Source: Phytoseiulus persimilis
Lineage: Eukaryota > Arthropoda > Arachnida > Mesostigmata > Phytoseiidae
Length of the DNA: 64,000 nucleotides
NCBI GenBank assembly: GCA_037576195.1
Contig: CM075101.1
Span: 35,340,001 to 35,404,000, forward strand
Direction: 5' to 3'
Part shown: positions 11,601 to 21,939 of the stretch, one piece after another
Numbering within the stretch: the first letter of the stretch is position 1
Layout of the letters: every line of letters begins with the position of its first letter
Position numbers and translations under genes: made by a program
Notes under the pieces: model-generated
What the model was told of the DNA's origin: nothing
The model's input: the letters and a program-made list of their open reading frames with translations, nothing else
The model's database searches: none

Positions 11601-14600
11601 CATACTTTTTCAAGTCTGGAGGGGTGATTCCGCGACAAATCGGACCATACTTTTTCAAGTCTGGAGGGGTGATTCCGCGACAAATCTGACCATACTTTTT
11701 CAAGTCTGGAGGGGTGATTCCGGAACCGATTTGACCATTACTTTTCAACTCTGGAGGGATGATTCCGGGACCAATCTGACCATTACTTGCCAACTCTTGA
11801 GGGTTGATTCCGAAACCAATCTGACCATTACTTTTCAACTCTGGAGGGGTGATTCAAGGACCAATCTGGACATACTCTCCAAAGTCTGGAGAGGTGATTC
11901 CGGTACGAGTCTGATCATACTTTTGAAGTCTGGAGGGGTGATTCCGGAACCAATCTGACCATACTTTTTCAAGTCTGGAGGGGTGATTCCGGAACCAATT
12001 TGACCATTACTTTCCAACTCTGGAGGGATGATTCCGGGACCAATCTGACCATTACTTGCCAACTCTTGAGGGGTGACTCCGAAACCAATCTGACCATTAC
12101 TCTTCAACTCTGGAGGGGTGATTCAAGGACCAATCTGAACATACTCTCCAAAGTCTGGAGAGGTGATTCCGGTACGAGTCTGACCATACTTTTGAAGTCT
12201 GGAGGGATGATTCCGGGACCAATCTGACCATTACTTGACAACTCTTGAGGGGTGATTCCGAAACCAATCTGACCATTACTTTTCAACTCTGGAGGGGTGA
12301 TCCAAGGACCAATCTGGACATACTCTCCAAAGTCTGGAGAGGTGATTCCGGTACGAGTCTGACCATACTTTTGAAGTCTGGAGGGGTGATTCCGCGACAA
12401 ATCTGACCATACTTTTTCAAGTCTGGAGGGGTGATTCCGGAACCAATTTGACCATTACTTTCCAACTCTGGAGGGATGATTCCGGGACCAATCTGACCAT
12501 TACTTGCCAACTCTTGAGGGGTGATTCCGAAACCAATCTGACCATTACTTTTCAACTCTGGAGGGGTGATTCAAGGACCAATCTGAACATACTCTCCAAA
12601 GTCTGGAGAGGTGATTCCGGTACGAGTCTGACCATACTTTTCAAAACGTGGAGCGGTGGTTCCGGAACCGATCTGACCATTACTTTCCAAGCCTAGAGGG
12701 ATGATTCCGGGATCAATCTGAACATACTCTCCAAAGTCTGGAGAGGTGATTCCGGTACGAGTCTGATCATACTTTTGAAGTCTGGAGGGGTGATTCCGGA
12801 ACCAATCTGACCATACTTTTTCAAGTCTGGAGGGGTGATTCCGCGACAAATCTGACCACACTTTTTCAAGTCTGGAGGGGTGATTCCGCGACAAATCTGA
12901 CCATACTTTTTCAAGTCTGGAGGGGTGATTCCGGAACAAATTTGACCATTACTTTCCAACTCTGGAGGGCTGATTCCGGGACCAATCTGACCATTACTTG
13001 CCAACTCTTGAGGGGTGATTCCGAAACCAATCTGACCATTACTCTCCAACTCTGGAGGGGTGATTTCGAGACCAATCTGAACATACTTTCCCAAGTCTTG
13101 AGAGGTGATTCCGGTACGAGTCTGACCATACTTTTCAAAACGTGGAGCGGTGGTTCCGGAACCGATCTGACCATTACTTTCCAAGCCTAGAGGGATGATT
13201 CCGGGATCAATCTGAACATACTCTCCAAAGTCTGGAGAGGTGATTCCGGTACGAGTCTGACCATACTTTTGGAGTCTGGAGGGGTGATTCCGGAACCAAT
13301 CTGACCGTACTCTTTCAAGTCTGGAGGGGTGATTCCGCGACAAATCTGACCACACTTTTTCAAGTCTGGAGGGGTGATTCCGCGACAAATCTGACCATAC
13401 TTTTTCAAGTCTGGAGGGGTGATTCCGGAACAAATTTGACCATTACTTTCCAACTCTGGAGGGCTGATTCCGGGACCAATCTGACCATTACTTGCCAACT
13501 CTTGAGGGGTGATTCCGAAACCAATCTGACCATTACTTTCCAACTCTGGAGGGGTGATTCAAGGACCAGTCTGAACATACTCTCCAAAGTCTGGAGAGGT
13601 GATTCCGGTACGAGTCTGACCATACTTTTGAAGTCTGGAGGGTTGATTCCGGAACCAATCTGACCATACTTTTCCAAGTCTGGAGGGGTGATTCCGCGAC
13701 AAATCTGACCATACTTTTTCAAGTCTGGAGGGGTGATTCCGCGACAAATCTGACCATACTTTTTCAAGTCTGGAGGGGTGATTCCGGAACCAATCTGACC
13801 ATTACTTTCCAACTCTGAAAGGATGATTCCGAAACCAATCTGACCATACTTTTTCAAGTCTGGAGGGGTGATTCTGGAACCAATCTGACCATTACTTTCC
13901 AACTCTGAAAGGATGATTCCGAAACCAATCTGACCATTACTTTTCAACTCTGGAGGGGTGATTCAAGGACCAATCTGGCCATTACTTTCCAACTCTGGAG
14001 GGGTGATTCCGAGACCAATCTGACCTCTACTTTCCAACTCTGGAGGGGTGATTCTGAGACCAATCTGACCATTACTTTCCAACTCTGGAGGGGTGATTTC
14101 GAGACCAATCTGAACATACTCTCCCAAGTCTGGCGAGGTGATTCCGGTACGAGTCTGACCATACTTTTCGAAACGTGGAGCGGTGGTTCCGGAACCGATC
14201 TGACCATTACTTTCCAAGCCTAGAGGGGTGATTCCGGGACCAATCTGAACATACTCTCCAAAGTCTGGAGAGGTGATTCCGGTACGAGTCTGACCATACT
14301 TTTGAAGTCTGGAGGGGTGATTCCGGAACCAATCTGACCATACTTTTTCAAGTCTGGAGGGGTGATTCCGGAACCAATCTGACCATTACTTTCCAACTCT
14401 GGAGGGATGATTCCGGACCAATCTGACCATTGCTTGCCAACTCTGGAGGGGTGATTCCGAAACCAATCTGACCATTACTTTTCAACTCTGGAGGGGTGAT
14501 TCAAGGACCAATCTGGCCATTACTCTCCAACTCTGGAGGGGTGATTCCGAGACCAATCTGATCACTACTTTCCAACTCTGGAGGGGTGATTCCGAGACCA

Positions 14601-14715
14601 ATCTGACCATTACTTTCCAACTCTGGAGGGGTGATTTCGAGACCAATCTGGCGATACTTCGCCGAATCTGGAAGGATGGTCACGAGACCAATCTGACCAT
14701 ACTTTTAGAACCATG
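8621..14715 (+). repeat. 6.1-kb array of a 45-bp minisatellite with higher-order structure
   Basis: About 130 imperfect copies of a 45-bp unit run here. In plus orientation the unit contains TCTGGAGGGGTGATTCCGG, then ACCAATCTGACCATTAC. The unit is that of the foldback arms at 1-2070. Variants are arranged non-randomly. A roughly 448-bp higher-order period is seen (10339 to 10787 and 12000 to 12448). The block around 9960-11060 recurs at +1661 (11620-12720), and 9377-9690 recurs at +1878. Both strands show long open frames with 15-residue periods because the unit length is divisible by three. These look like by-products rather than genes, since no frame is preferred and none has a plausible start or signal. 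Confidence 0.95.
9694..9770 (-). mobile_element. Short 5'-truncated retroposon tail inside the array
   Basis: The 45-bp periodicity is broken by a run of 19 T (9698-9716) followed by about 54 bp unrelated to the array. On the minus strand this reads as a short 3' end followed by poly(A), as in a very short 5'-truncated retroposon. It lies within the roughly 217 bp that is present in this half of the duplicated block but absent from the copy at about 11568-11620. Confidence 0.5.
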
Positions 14716-15190
14716 ATGCTGAACGCTGACTAAGTGAAGAGAGGGCCTAAGGCCGGCTGGTCAATGAATGATGCCCAAACCTCCCAGCTCTACTCATGAA
14801 TTCTTGTAACGGAGAAACGCACAAGTTCCTCCTGCAACTCCAGGTTCGAACTCGCCAAGACCCTCAGCTTCCTGTTTGAGCCGCGTTCAGAGTTTGAGTA
14901 GATCACCAACTCGCGGGAACCCCCTGCGCGACTTCTTCGATTTCAAATTATCTTTGAAGACAAACAAGCCTCTCGACAGTTGGTCCTGGAAAGCCTTGAG
15001 CTCCCATCGCCGCCCGCGCGTCGGAGCAAGAAGGATGATCGAGAGCGAAGCTTCCATGAGGACGAATCACGGTCCGTGGCTTGATGCGCCATCGTGAGCG
15101 ATGATTAGCTGTCGATCACTGTTCACTGTCCTTAATAGCCTCCCTCACTCATATTGTGCACTGAGCCCGTTTAATCCATTCTCGAGGGAT
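14716..15190. other. Intergenic, no feature recognised
   Basis: This spacer separates the minisatellite from the serine protease promoter. I see no repeat or coding motif. Confidence 0.4.
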
Positions 15191-15193
15191 CGG

Positions 15194-15200
15194 TATAAGT
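15194..15200 (+). promoter_or_regulatory. TATA box of serine protease gene
   Basis: TATAAGT lies 43 nt upstream of the start ATG. A transcription start about 30 nt downstream of it would leave a 5'UTR of only about 10-15 nt. Confidence 0.5.
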
Positions 15201-15236
15201 AGGAAACTGACGGATGGATTTTTCCCAATTTCCAAA

Positions 15237-16148
15237 ATGACACTCGAAGTGGCCTGCTTTATGCTCGTCGCTATCTCTGCGAGCGCTTTGCAGTGCGGAG
15301 TACCTGCGGTGCAGCCTCAGCTCATCGACCTCAATATTATCGGAGGTCAAGAGGTGATCCCGAAATCATTTCCGTGGCATGCTGGACTCTACGAGAAACC
15401 TGATTGGAACATTCCACCCTTCAACCATGGTGAGCACTTCTGCGGTGGCGTACTCGTCGATGATCGCACCGTGCTGACGGCAGCTCACTGCTTGATATTC
15501 TACCCCACTGAGTTCCGCGTTCATCTTGGAGCGCATGTGCGGAGCGCAAAAGACGATGGTGAAATCTACGCAGAAGTCGATCACTTCTGCAGACACCCAA
15601 ACTTCTCAGCACCACGCGCCAACGACATCGGGATCGTGCGTCTAGCTAGAGCTGTAAAACTAACTGATTCCATCAGGCCAATCTGTCTTCCAAAAGCCAA
15701 CGAGGGTGTCAGACGAAACGACAAGCTCTACGTGACCGGATGGGGTTATACGTCTAACGGCATTGATCAACGGGCATCTGAAGTGTTAATGCAGGCTCGA
15801 CAAGCTCAGATCACCAAAGCCAGGTGCGAGGCAATGCAACGGGTCAATGCTGAAAAACTCATTTGTACCGTTCACACGTATGGTTCATCGTGTCAAGGCG
15901 ATTCCGGAGGACCCCTGATGACGCAGCGAGGTCGGTACTGGCAACTCCAGGGACTCGTTTCTGGTGGACCGCCAATCTGCGGGACACCTGGTTGGCCGAT
16001 GTATTACACCGAAGTTTCGAGATATGTCGACTGGATCACAAAGTACCGGAGGTCGCCGGATCCGACAGCTGACGGTAACATTTGCGGGGTGTTCCCGCCG
16101 CCAGAGATCACCACCGAAGAATACTCTGAGGTGTTGGAACACTATTAA
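15237..16148 (+). CDS. Secreted chymotrypsin-like serine protease (S1A)
   Basis: A single exon encodes 303 residues. Residues 1-18 are a hydrophobic signal peptide. The mature N-terminus CGVPAVQP resembles chymotrypsinogen, whose first Cys pairs with the Cys of the IRPICLP block (Cys150 here). The activation junction is Asn33-Ile34 before IIGG. Catalytic residues are His84 (TAAHC), Asp130 (NDIGIVRL) and Ser223 (GDSGGP). The S1-pocket residue six before the catalytic Ser (chymotrypsin 189) is Ser217, as in chymotrypsin, not the Asp of trypsin. At the usual Ser-Trp-Gly (214-216) the sequence reads Ser-Gly-Gly, so Trp215 is replaced. A C-terminal extension after about residue 270 contains Cys283 and an acidic tail. 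The protein should be a secreted or gut/salivary zymogen; substrate and pathway are unknown. A variant CATAAA signal lies near 16290. Confidence 0.93.
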   Translation: MTLEVACFMLVAISASALQCGVPAVQPQLIDLNIIGGQEVIPKSFPWHAGLYEKPDWNIPPFNHGEHFCGGVLVDDRTVLTAAHCLIFYPTEFRVHLGAHVRSAKDDGEIYAEVDHFCRHPNFSAPRANDIGIVRLARAVKLTDSIRPICLPKANEGVRRNDKLYVTGWGYTSNGIDQRASEVLMQARQAQITKARCEAMQRVNAEKLICTVHTYGSSCQGDSGGPLMTQRGRYWQLQGLVSGGPPICGTPGWPMYYTEVSRYVDWITKYRRSPDPTADGNICGVFPPPEITTEEYSEVLEHY

Positions 16149-16639
16149 ATGACGTGCACAAGCATCGCAATGAGGCGATTCAGATTCTTCCACATCCCAT
16201 GCAGGAGCTCGGCCCCGTGAATAGGTTCTCCCAATATCATGCTGCCTCATCTCTTCCGCTCTCTCACAGCCGTGCCTCATATTTTAAATCATAAAATCAT
16301 ATGATCAGGGACCGGATGACCAGAATGCGTCTTTAGAAGCTCTTTACTGCGAATCCGGCTCACTTCGGAACAGCTTGGATCGCATAATCGTACAACGCAC
16401 TCGCTAGAGTCGAGGAATGTATCGAGCGAAGGGCTGGCATGCAGATGTCAGCGTTGTGAGTGCTTTCTGGTGGGCCCCGTGCCGACAGCAATGACTTGGT
16501 TCTCGGGGATCCATACGTTATTCTGCTGTTCCGATTCCTGTTGATTCATACGCTGGATCGCAAAGTTACAGTGTCCCAAGACTTGGATGAGATCAGCTCT
16601 GAGACAATGGGACTTCAGACATTCGTCCTCTTGGTTTGA
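16149..16639. other. Protease 3' flank; no other feature
   Basis: This holds the likely 3'UTR of the protease, with an A/T-rich CATAAA-containing stretch near 16285-16300. Nothing else is recognised. Confidence 0.35.
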
Positions 16640-17690
16640 GAGGTTCTTCAGCATGTAGGTTTCAGAAGTTCCATACTGGTTGAATTTGAGAGGTCGGGGT
16701 GATGACTCAGCTTCAATTGATGGTTTGGTATGGGTATGGGTTCATTGATCTTGACTTGGTTCGAAGTACCTACAAGTCTACGTTCCGAGCGGGTCAGCTT
16801 CTGATCAGGTGCTTCCGCAGATCGTTTGGTCTTCTTTTCCCGTTTTTCGAGGGCAAGCTTCATCTTGTACAACAGCGATGGGTTTTGCATTTCCTCCGGG
16901 ATGCCTAGTGCTTTGAGGAAATCATCGTCTGTGTGGTGTGCGTCATTACATTCGGAGCGTATGTGTTGTACAGTCTCTTCGTATGCGCCGCATCTCGGGC
17001 ACGTGTTGTTGCCCTGTTGTTCGGAAAGTACTCTAGTTGGCGACATGCCTGCTCACGCTAGGGCTGGTAGAGCATCCCGTTTTCGATTGCCGTAGAGGTA
17101 AGACCTTGTACCGGGGGAGGTTTTCTCTCACGGTACAGGTTCAGGCTGTTTTCCAGGAGAATGTCTCGCCTCCAGCTGTGCTCTCGCATTAATCCAATTC
17201 TCTCTTTAATGAGTGAGTTTTTACGTGCGTTTTGGGCTCGTGTTCCTAGAATCTATGTTGGTGGCTCGATCTGGTCACAGCCGCATTTTTGACTCACAAT
17301 TAGTGTTTGCGTTCGTGTGCAGAGTTCGGTCTCTGTTCCAAGTATCCCCATTATTATCAGGAACGACTTCGGCCATCTCTCCTCCGGCATGTGTTGGACG
17401 CGTTTCAATAATCTGAGTTTGTTTTGGGCTTTCCTGGCTTCGAACAGAGACCATCCAAGCTTTCTCAGAATCAATTCATTGGCTATTTTGTGGACTGGTA
17501 TGCGTGAGGCCCAGCGGCCTGCATCACGTTGAGTATTTTCCAGTAGGTCCTGCACTTTCTCCGACGTGACTGTCACCGAGTTTCTGTATGGGAGCTTGGC
17601 GACTGCGATTGCTTTCCATTAGGCTTTTGAGATTTCGAATCTGTTGAAGCTCCATAGAGATGCGGAGTGCATTATGTGATCACGGGCACT
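16640..17690 (-). pseudogene. Non-LTR retrotransposon ORF2 C-terminus (minus strand)
   Basis: Reading on the minus strand from about 17690, a broken frame resembles the post-RT thumb/C-terminal region of LINE ORF2. In 17576-17253 it contains NELILRKLGWSLFEARKA and HMPEERWPKSFL, typical of this region. A second frame (17046-16648) holds the terminal Cys-His motif NTCPRCGAYEETVQHIRSEC (CX2C, then H and C), which ends such proteins. Several stops and frame changes show it is dead. The catalytic RT domain is not present, so this is a 5'-truncated copy. Confidence 0.75.
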
Positions 17691-19140
17691 CACTCAGCTC
17701 AGTTCAAGTGACAGCTCAGCTCTCCAGGAGATGGCGCCGACAAACAGCAAAACACAGGAGCCGAAGGGCTACTAGTGCCCGACGATGGTAGCAATCGATT
17801 CCCTTCAGCTCTTGGCTCTGCTCAGCAGATGCTGAGCCGAGAGTGCAAATGAAAATGTCTGCCCTGACTGTCTGGTAGGATGATGCGTCGAGCCGAATGA
17901 GAGACCCGTAGAAATCTACAGAGAAGATCGGCTCGGGTGCCATAGTAGTTCTTCGTCGAACCGTGCTCCTAAATGCAACGTCTTGCTCCTTGCACTCTGC
18001 GTGCCGAGGGTCGGGAAATCCGCATGAGATTCCCGTGACGTTCCGATCCCTCGGTACCCTGACCATTATACCAGAATTCCATCAGGCATCAGGGTTTGTC
18101 AGAGCGTGCCTAGTTTGAGGATATACGAGCAAGATGAGGTGACCCGCCGGTCCTGGTGAACCACGGAGAGCCCCGAACCCTAAAAAATAAGTGTTCACCT
18201 CCCAGAACATCGTTTCCCGGATTGACATGACACGACTCGCAAGAAGGACGTTCCGTACGAGCTTCGAATTGCTGAGAGATATAATAGACTTCTTCCTGTG
18301 GAGGTTTGGCAGGTATTGTTCGGCATCTAGGGGTGCGACTCAGACCGGAAATTGTGGCAAAAAACGTTGTGTGTGTTCACGGCCCAGCCGGAGCGAAATG
18401 ATGTTAATTGGAAACCTCGATTCCATCAAGTCGTTAATCCGGGTGATTGAACAATGTATTCTGTCAAGTGTGTTATCCGACGAGTTCACTGTTCGATAAG
18501 GTCCACATCTGAAATGAATCATCAGAGAGGGATAAAAGGCTCTATCGGGGAGATAACTTGGTATTATTGTACGGCAAAGTTCTAGCAGGTCACAGGATCA
18601 TGAGCTCTGTTTGCGTTTTCAGACTCGTTTATCCCTACCTGGCATTCCGGTTGGATCAACTTCGGGAAATACACATACCCGCGGATTTCGTTGCAAAACT
18701 GCGATTGGAATGCATACGATATCCGAGTCTCGGAGATGGTGCGCATGATATGCGGCCCCGGACATACATAGGAGTTCACCTCCACCATCGCAAGGGGCGG
18801 AAACATTGCGGTTTTGGGAGTTGATAAAGCTCACGAGTGGCTACTGGTTCCATATAAAACCAGGCGGTCTCCGTTCGCGCCCCTTCTCCCCCAGAGTGAG
18901 AGATTCATGCGCACCAGGAATCGAGTCTCCAAGATGCTTCACAGCCGTCTGCAAGCTATCTTGTTAGTCTCCAGTTTGAGCTCTCCGTGCGTGACACCGG
19001 GAGTGGTCGATTTCCCTCTCGCCCATTCCCATTTCTTCATTCTGCTCGTCAGATCTTAGGCTCAAGATTTGTGGAGATACGGGCGCTGTACACCTCTGAG
19101 CGACCACCCTGGAGTGGAAGTGACTACCCTGGAATCCCGC
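17691..19140. other. No gene recognised
   Basis: ORFs up to 116 codons (minus strand 18066-17716) show no known domain and no start or poly(A) context. Confidence 0.4.
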
Positions 19141-19149
19141 AGATAATGA

Positions 19150-19240
19150 ACGCATGAGATAACGGACTTATTGCAAGAAGAACTCGACTGATAACGAACC
19201 CGGCAGATACCGAACTAACCAGAATAGGAACTCGGCAGAT
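19150..19240 (+). repeat. Degenerate short repeat, same family as 3590-3720
   Basis: Motifs such as GATAACGAACCCGGCAGATA and GGAACTCGGCAGATC match the CGGCAGATA-AACTC repeats at 3590-3720. Confidence 0.5.
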
Positions 19241-19898
19241 CATCCCGAGAGCATCTCTGAACCGATGCAAAATCATTTCCAAGACAGTGCCGAATCCTTT
19301 CCCGAGTTCACTGAGGTCCACACATGGCCGAATCGACCTCAAATGATTACTAGAGCAACACCGAAAGCGTCTCGGAATGACTTCCGGAGCCTTCCTAAAT
19401 CTTGAGCTGTTTTTTCAAACTCCGATGCTCCTTGACGTGGATGGTTCCTTACCTGATGAGCTCGTGATCTGCTCGTTCCGCTGCATTACCCACCAAGTCC
19501 GTTTCCTGTCAAGATCGTTGTAAAAAATAGAGAGAGAACAACCGGAAAAAGGAGGTTCGCTATCTGTTGAATTTTAGGGAAGTTGAAATCCGATCAGTGC
19601 GCGGTCGAACCGATCTCATGATTCGAGATAAGCATAACTTTTCTTACAGTCCAATGTCAGCTGCTGACCTTCATGTCAACTAGCCGACTCTCAGATATCC
19701 GCTTCCGAATCCGGCGCCGGCGTCATGACTCGCAGCCGAGACGATCGAGGCGCCCACTGTACATCAGTGCGTATCAAGTTCCCGGCGAGGCCGAACTTCG
19801 CAAGCGTCGGTTTCAAACCTTAGCGCGGGCTCGCTCAGCTAACCACAGACCACGGACCCAAAGACCACCGGGTGCCCCTGCCCGGTATTTCGGAGCGC

Positions 19899-20150
19899 GT
19901 CAACCCGGCCCCAGCGTCAACCCGGCCCCAGCGCTAACCCGGCCCCAGCGCCAACCCAGCCCCAGCGTCAACCCGGCCCCAGCGCTAACCTGGCCCCAGC
20001 GCCAACCCAGCCCTAGCGTCAACCCGGCCCCAGCGTCAACCCGGCCCCAGCGTCAACCCGGCCCCAGCGTCAACCCGGCCCCAGCGCCAACCCGGCCCCA
20101 GCGTCAACCCGGCCCCAGCGCCAACCCAGCCCCAGCGCTAACCCGGCCTC
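19899..20150 (+). repeat. 17-bp minisatellite
   Basis: About 15 tandem copies of CAACCCGGCCCCAGCGT with small variants. Because 17 is not a multiple of three, the 172-codon plus-strand ORF through it (19673-20191) repeats every 17 residues. That frame, rich in Pro and Arg upstream, is probably spurious. Reverse-complement copies lie at 21105-21185. Confidence 0.9.
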
Positions 20151-20321
20151 GGGAGCCGAAATATTCTGATTCTGATAAGCGGAGCATCTGATTCAGCGTA
20201 GCGAATTCATCTGGTCTTTCGTTTCGTATCGGAACAGGACGAATCAGCAGAGGGGACGAAGCTCATGGTTGCCTCATGTCATTCTCAGCTGCATTCAGAT
20301 GCTTGCTCAGGTACAGGGAAA

Positions 20322-20353
20322 CTAACGGGGAGACAATCTTGTCTCCCAGTTAG
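20322..20353. repeat. Near-perfect hairpin
   Basis: CTAACGGGGAGACAA and TTGTCTCCCAGTTAG pair at 14 of 15 positions around a 2-nt loop. It adjoins a fragment of the hAT family. Confidence 0.6.
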
Positions 20354-20382
20354 CGAGCAGGAACACGATTCCAGATTCACAC

Positions 20383-20519
20383 ATCCGCTGTGCCGAGCTG
20401 AATACTGAGAGAAACTTTCACGTCTGTCAACTCATTTCTGTTCCATTCTCAGCGCCAAATTCCAGATCTGAGTATGCTCATCAGATATGCTCAATCCGCT
20501 CTCCTGAAGAATCATATGT
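20383..20519 (-). mobile_element. hAT-family fragment (minus orientation)
   Basis: The reverse complement matches the segments around 23975-24125 and 61990-62100. An example is the run complementary to TGAGAATTGAACAGAAACGA, and the ACATCCG/GTGCCGAGCT block is also present. It is a third, short copy of the hAT family described at 23011-25919. Confidence 0.7.
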
Positions 20520-20581
20520 TTGTCAGATGAGATACTCCTCGATTTTCAGTCAGGTTGAAAATTGCGCTAGTAACCGCTATC

Positions 20582-20840
20582 GAAGAGCCCAGTTTCAAAA
20601 CAAGCGCGACGCCTCCGAATTTCTAACAGCCGAGTTTCCAGTCAGAAGTTCATCGAACCGATTTCCGACAACGTTATTTTGCGCTTTTCTCGCAAACGCT
20701 TCACTCCTTGTTTCTCTCCAGTTCTTACAATCACTAGAAGAGCGCAAAATAACGTTGTCGATAATCGGTCCGAAGATTCTCCGACTGAAAACACGACTTC
20801 GAGAAATTTGGAGTTACGACGTTTTGAATCTGCGCTCTCC
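20582..20840. mobile_element. MITE family with ~100-bp inverted arms, copy 1
   Basis: Left and right halves are imperfect inverted repeats. The inner core CGACAACGTTATTTTGCGC (about 20667-20685) is reverse-complemented at about 20743-20761, with pairing out to GAAGAGCCCAG on the left and GCGCTCTCC on the right. It has no coding capacity. A second copy is at 57658-57880, which shows this is a mobile family. Confidence 0.75.
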
Positions 20841-21104
20841 AATTCGCTTGGGGTCATTGCGGTCAATGGTGTTTCCAAGCAGTCCACATCGCCCACTTCC
20901 ACTGTTTCCGAAGAACTTGAGGCGACCTTCTGCGATGCATATTCCGCTTCTCTGACAGTGCTCCGTCAGATTTTGGAACCCGGGCTGATAATTATCCAAG
21001 CTTGATGCCAGTTGATCAGCATTCTCACGAAGGAATGACACGACTGCGAGGTTCCCATGCGAATTCCACGAGATCCACCACCGATCGAAACCAATCGGGC
21101 CTGG

Positions 21105-21185
21105 GGTCGGGTTCACGCTGGGGTCGGGGGTCGGGGGTCGGGTTGAGTCCGGGGCCGGGTTGACTCCGGGGCCGGGTTGACGTGC
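21105..21185 (-). repeat. 17-bp minisatellite, inverted small array
   Basis: GGGGCCGGGTTGACTCC-type units are the reverse complement of the 19899-20150 minisatellite. The intervening 1 kb holds the MITE and a hAT fragment. Confidence 0.75.
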
Positions 21186-21939
21186 ACCGCAGGTATCTAG
21201 CCAGAGCAATCGCGGGCAGCAGAGCAAAACGGTGAACATTTGGGGCAACTTTTGTTCGCGCAGATCTCTTCGAAAGATTGTCGTAGTTCGTTTGAAGAGC
21301 TCTGAGTCTTTCCTCGCAGTACCCTCCGTCAAGAGGCTCAGGCTAAATATTTCGATGTTCAGCTGACTCAAAAAAAGGCGAGAAGCGCAGGGAGGTCCTT
21401 GGGCTCACTGCATAGGAAATCGCGGTTCCTCCCCGTCATGCTTGCAACATCTAGCATTACTGCGAAGGCACCCGATACAGCAAAGGCAGATCAAATCCGT
21501 TGCAGCCGTCTTGGCTCAGCTCAAATACAAACGCGAGCTGTGACGCGGTGTCCTATGGGTTGGCCTCATGTCGATTCCCCAAAACCTAAGACGGCAATAA
21601 TCTCTGTTTCCGCCGGTCACCTCGCCAGGATCTAGCATCAATTCAGGAATGTGATTTCGGCAAAGTCCAGCGAGCTCAATGAGGGCTATACGATCGTCGA
21701 TTCCCCGCTGATGTCAAGCTCCAATCATTCGACCCATACGTCTTGTGAAGCAGAGAGGGAAGACGCGACTTCCATGTGTCATTCATTCTGTTCACAATTG
21801 GAAGTATATCACCTGACAACATGCGTGCATTCATCGAGAGCTCACTGGCCCACCACAAGGATTGAGAGTCACCTAACTGACGTAGGGATTTAACTGCTTG
21901 AAGCGAGCTAGACCAATGATCAGAGAGTTTCATGGCGAA
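21186..21939. other. No gene recognised
   Basis: Short frames only, including an 85-codon minus frame at 21676-21933 with no certain domain. Confidence 0.35.

Noticed and set aside
8684..14683. Many long ORFs on both strands with 15-residue repeats (for example GQIGSGITPPELESN and WRGDSGTNLTITFQL)
   Set aside because: They arise because the 45-bp unit has no stop in several frames; multiple frames on both strands are equally open, with no plausible start, signal peptide or splice context.
19673..20191. 172-codon Pro-rich ORF as a gene
   Set aside because: Most of it is the 17-bp minisatellite read through; no signal peptide, TATA or poly(A) signal.
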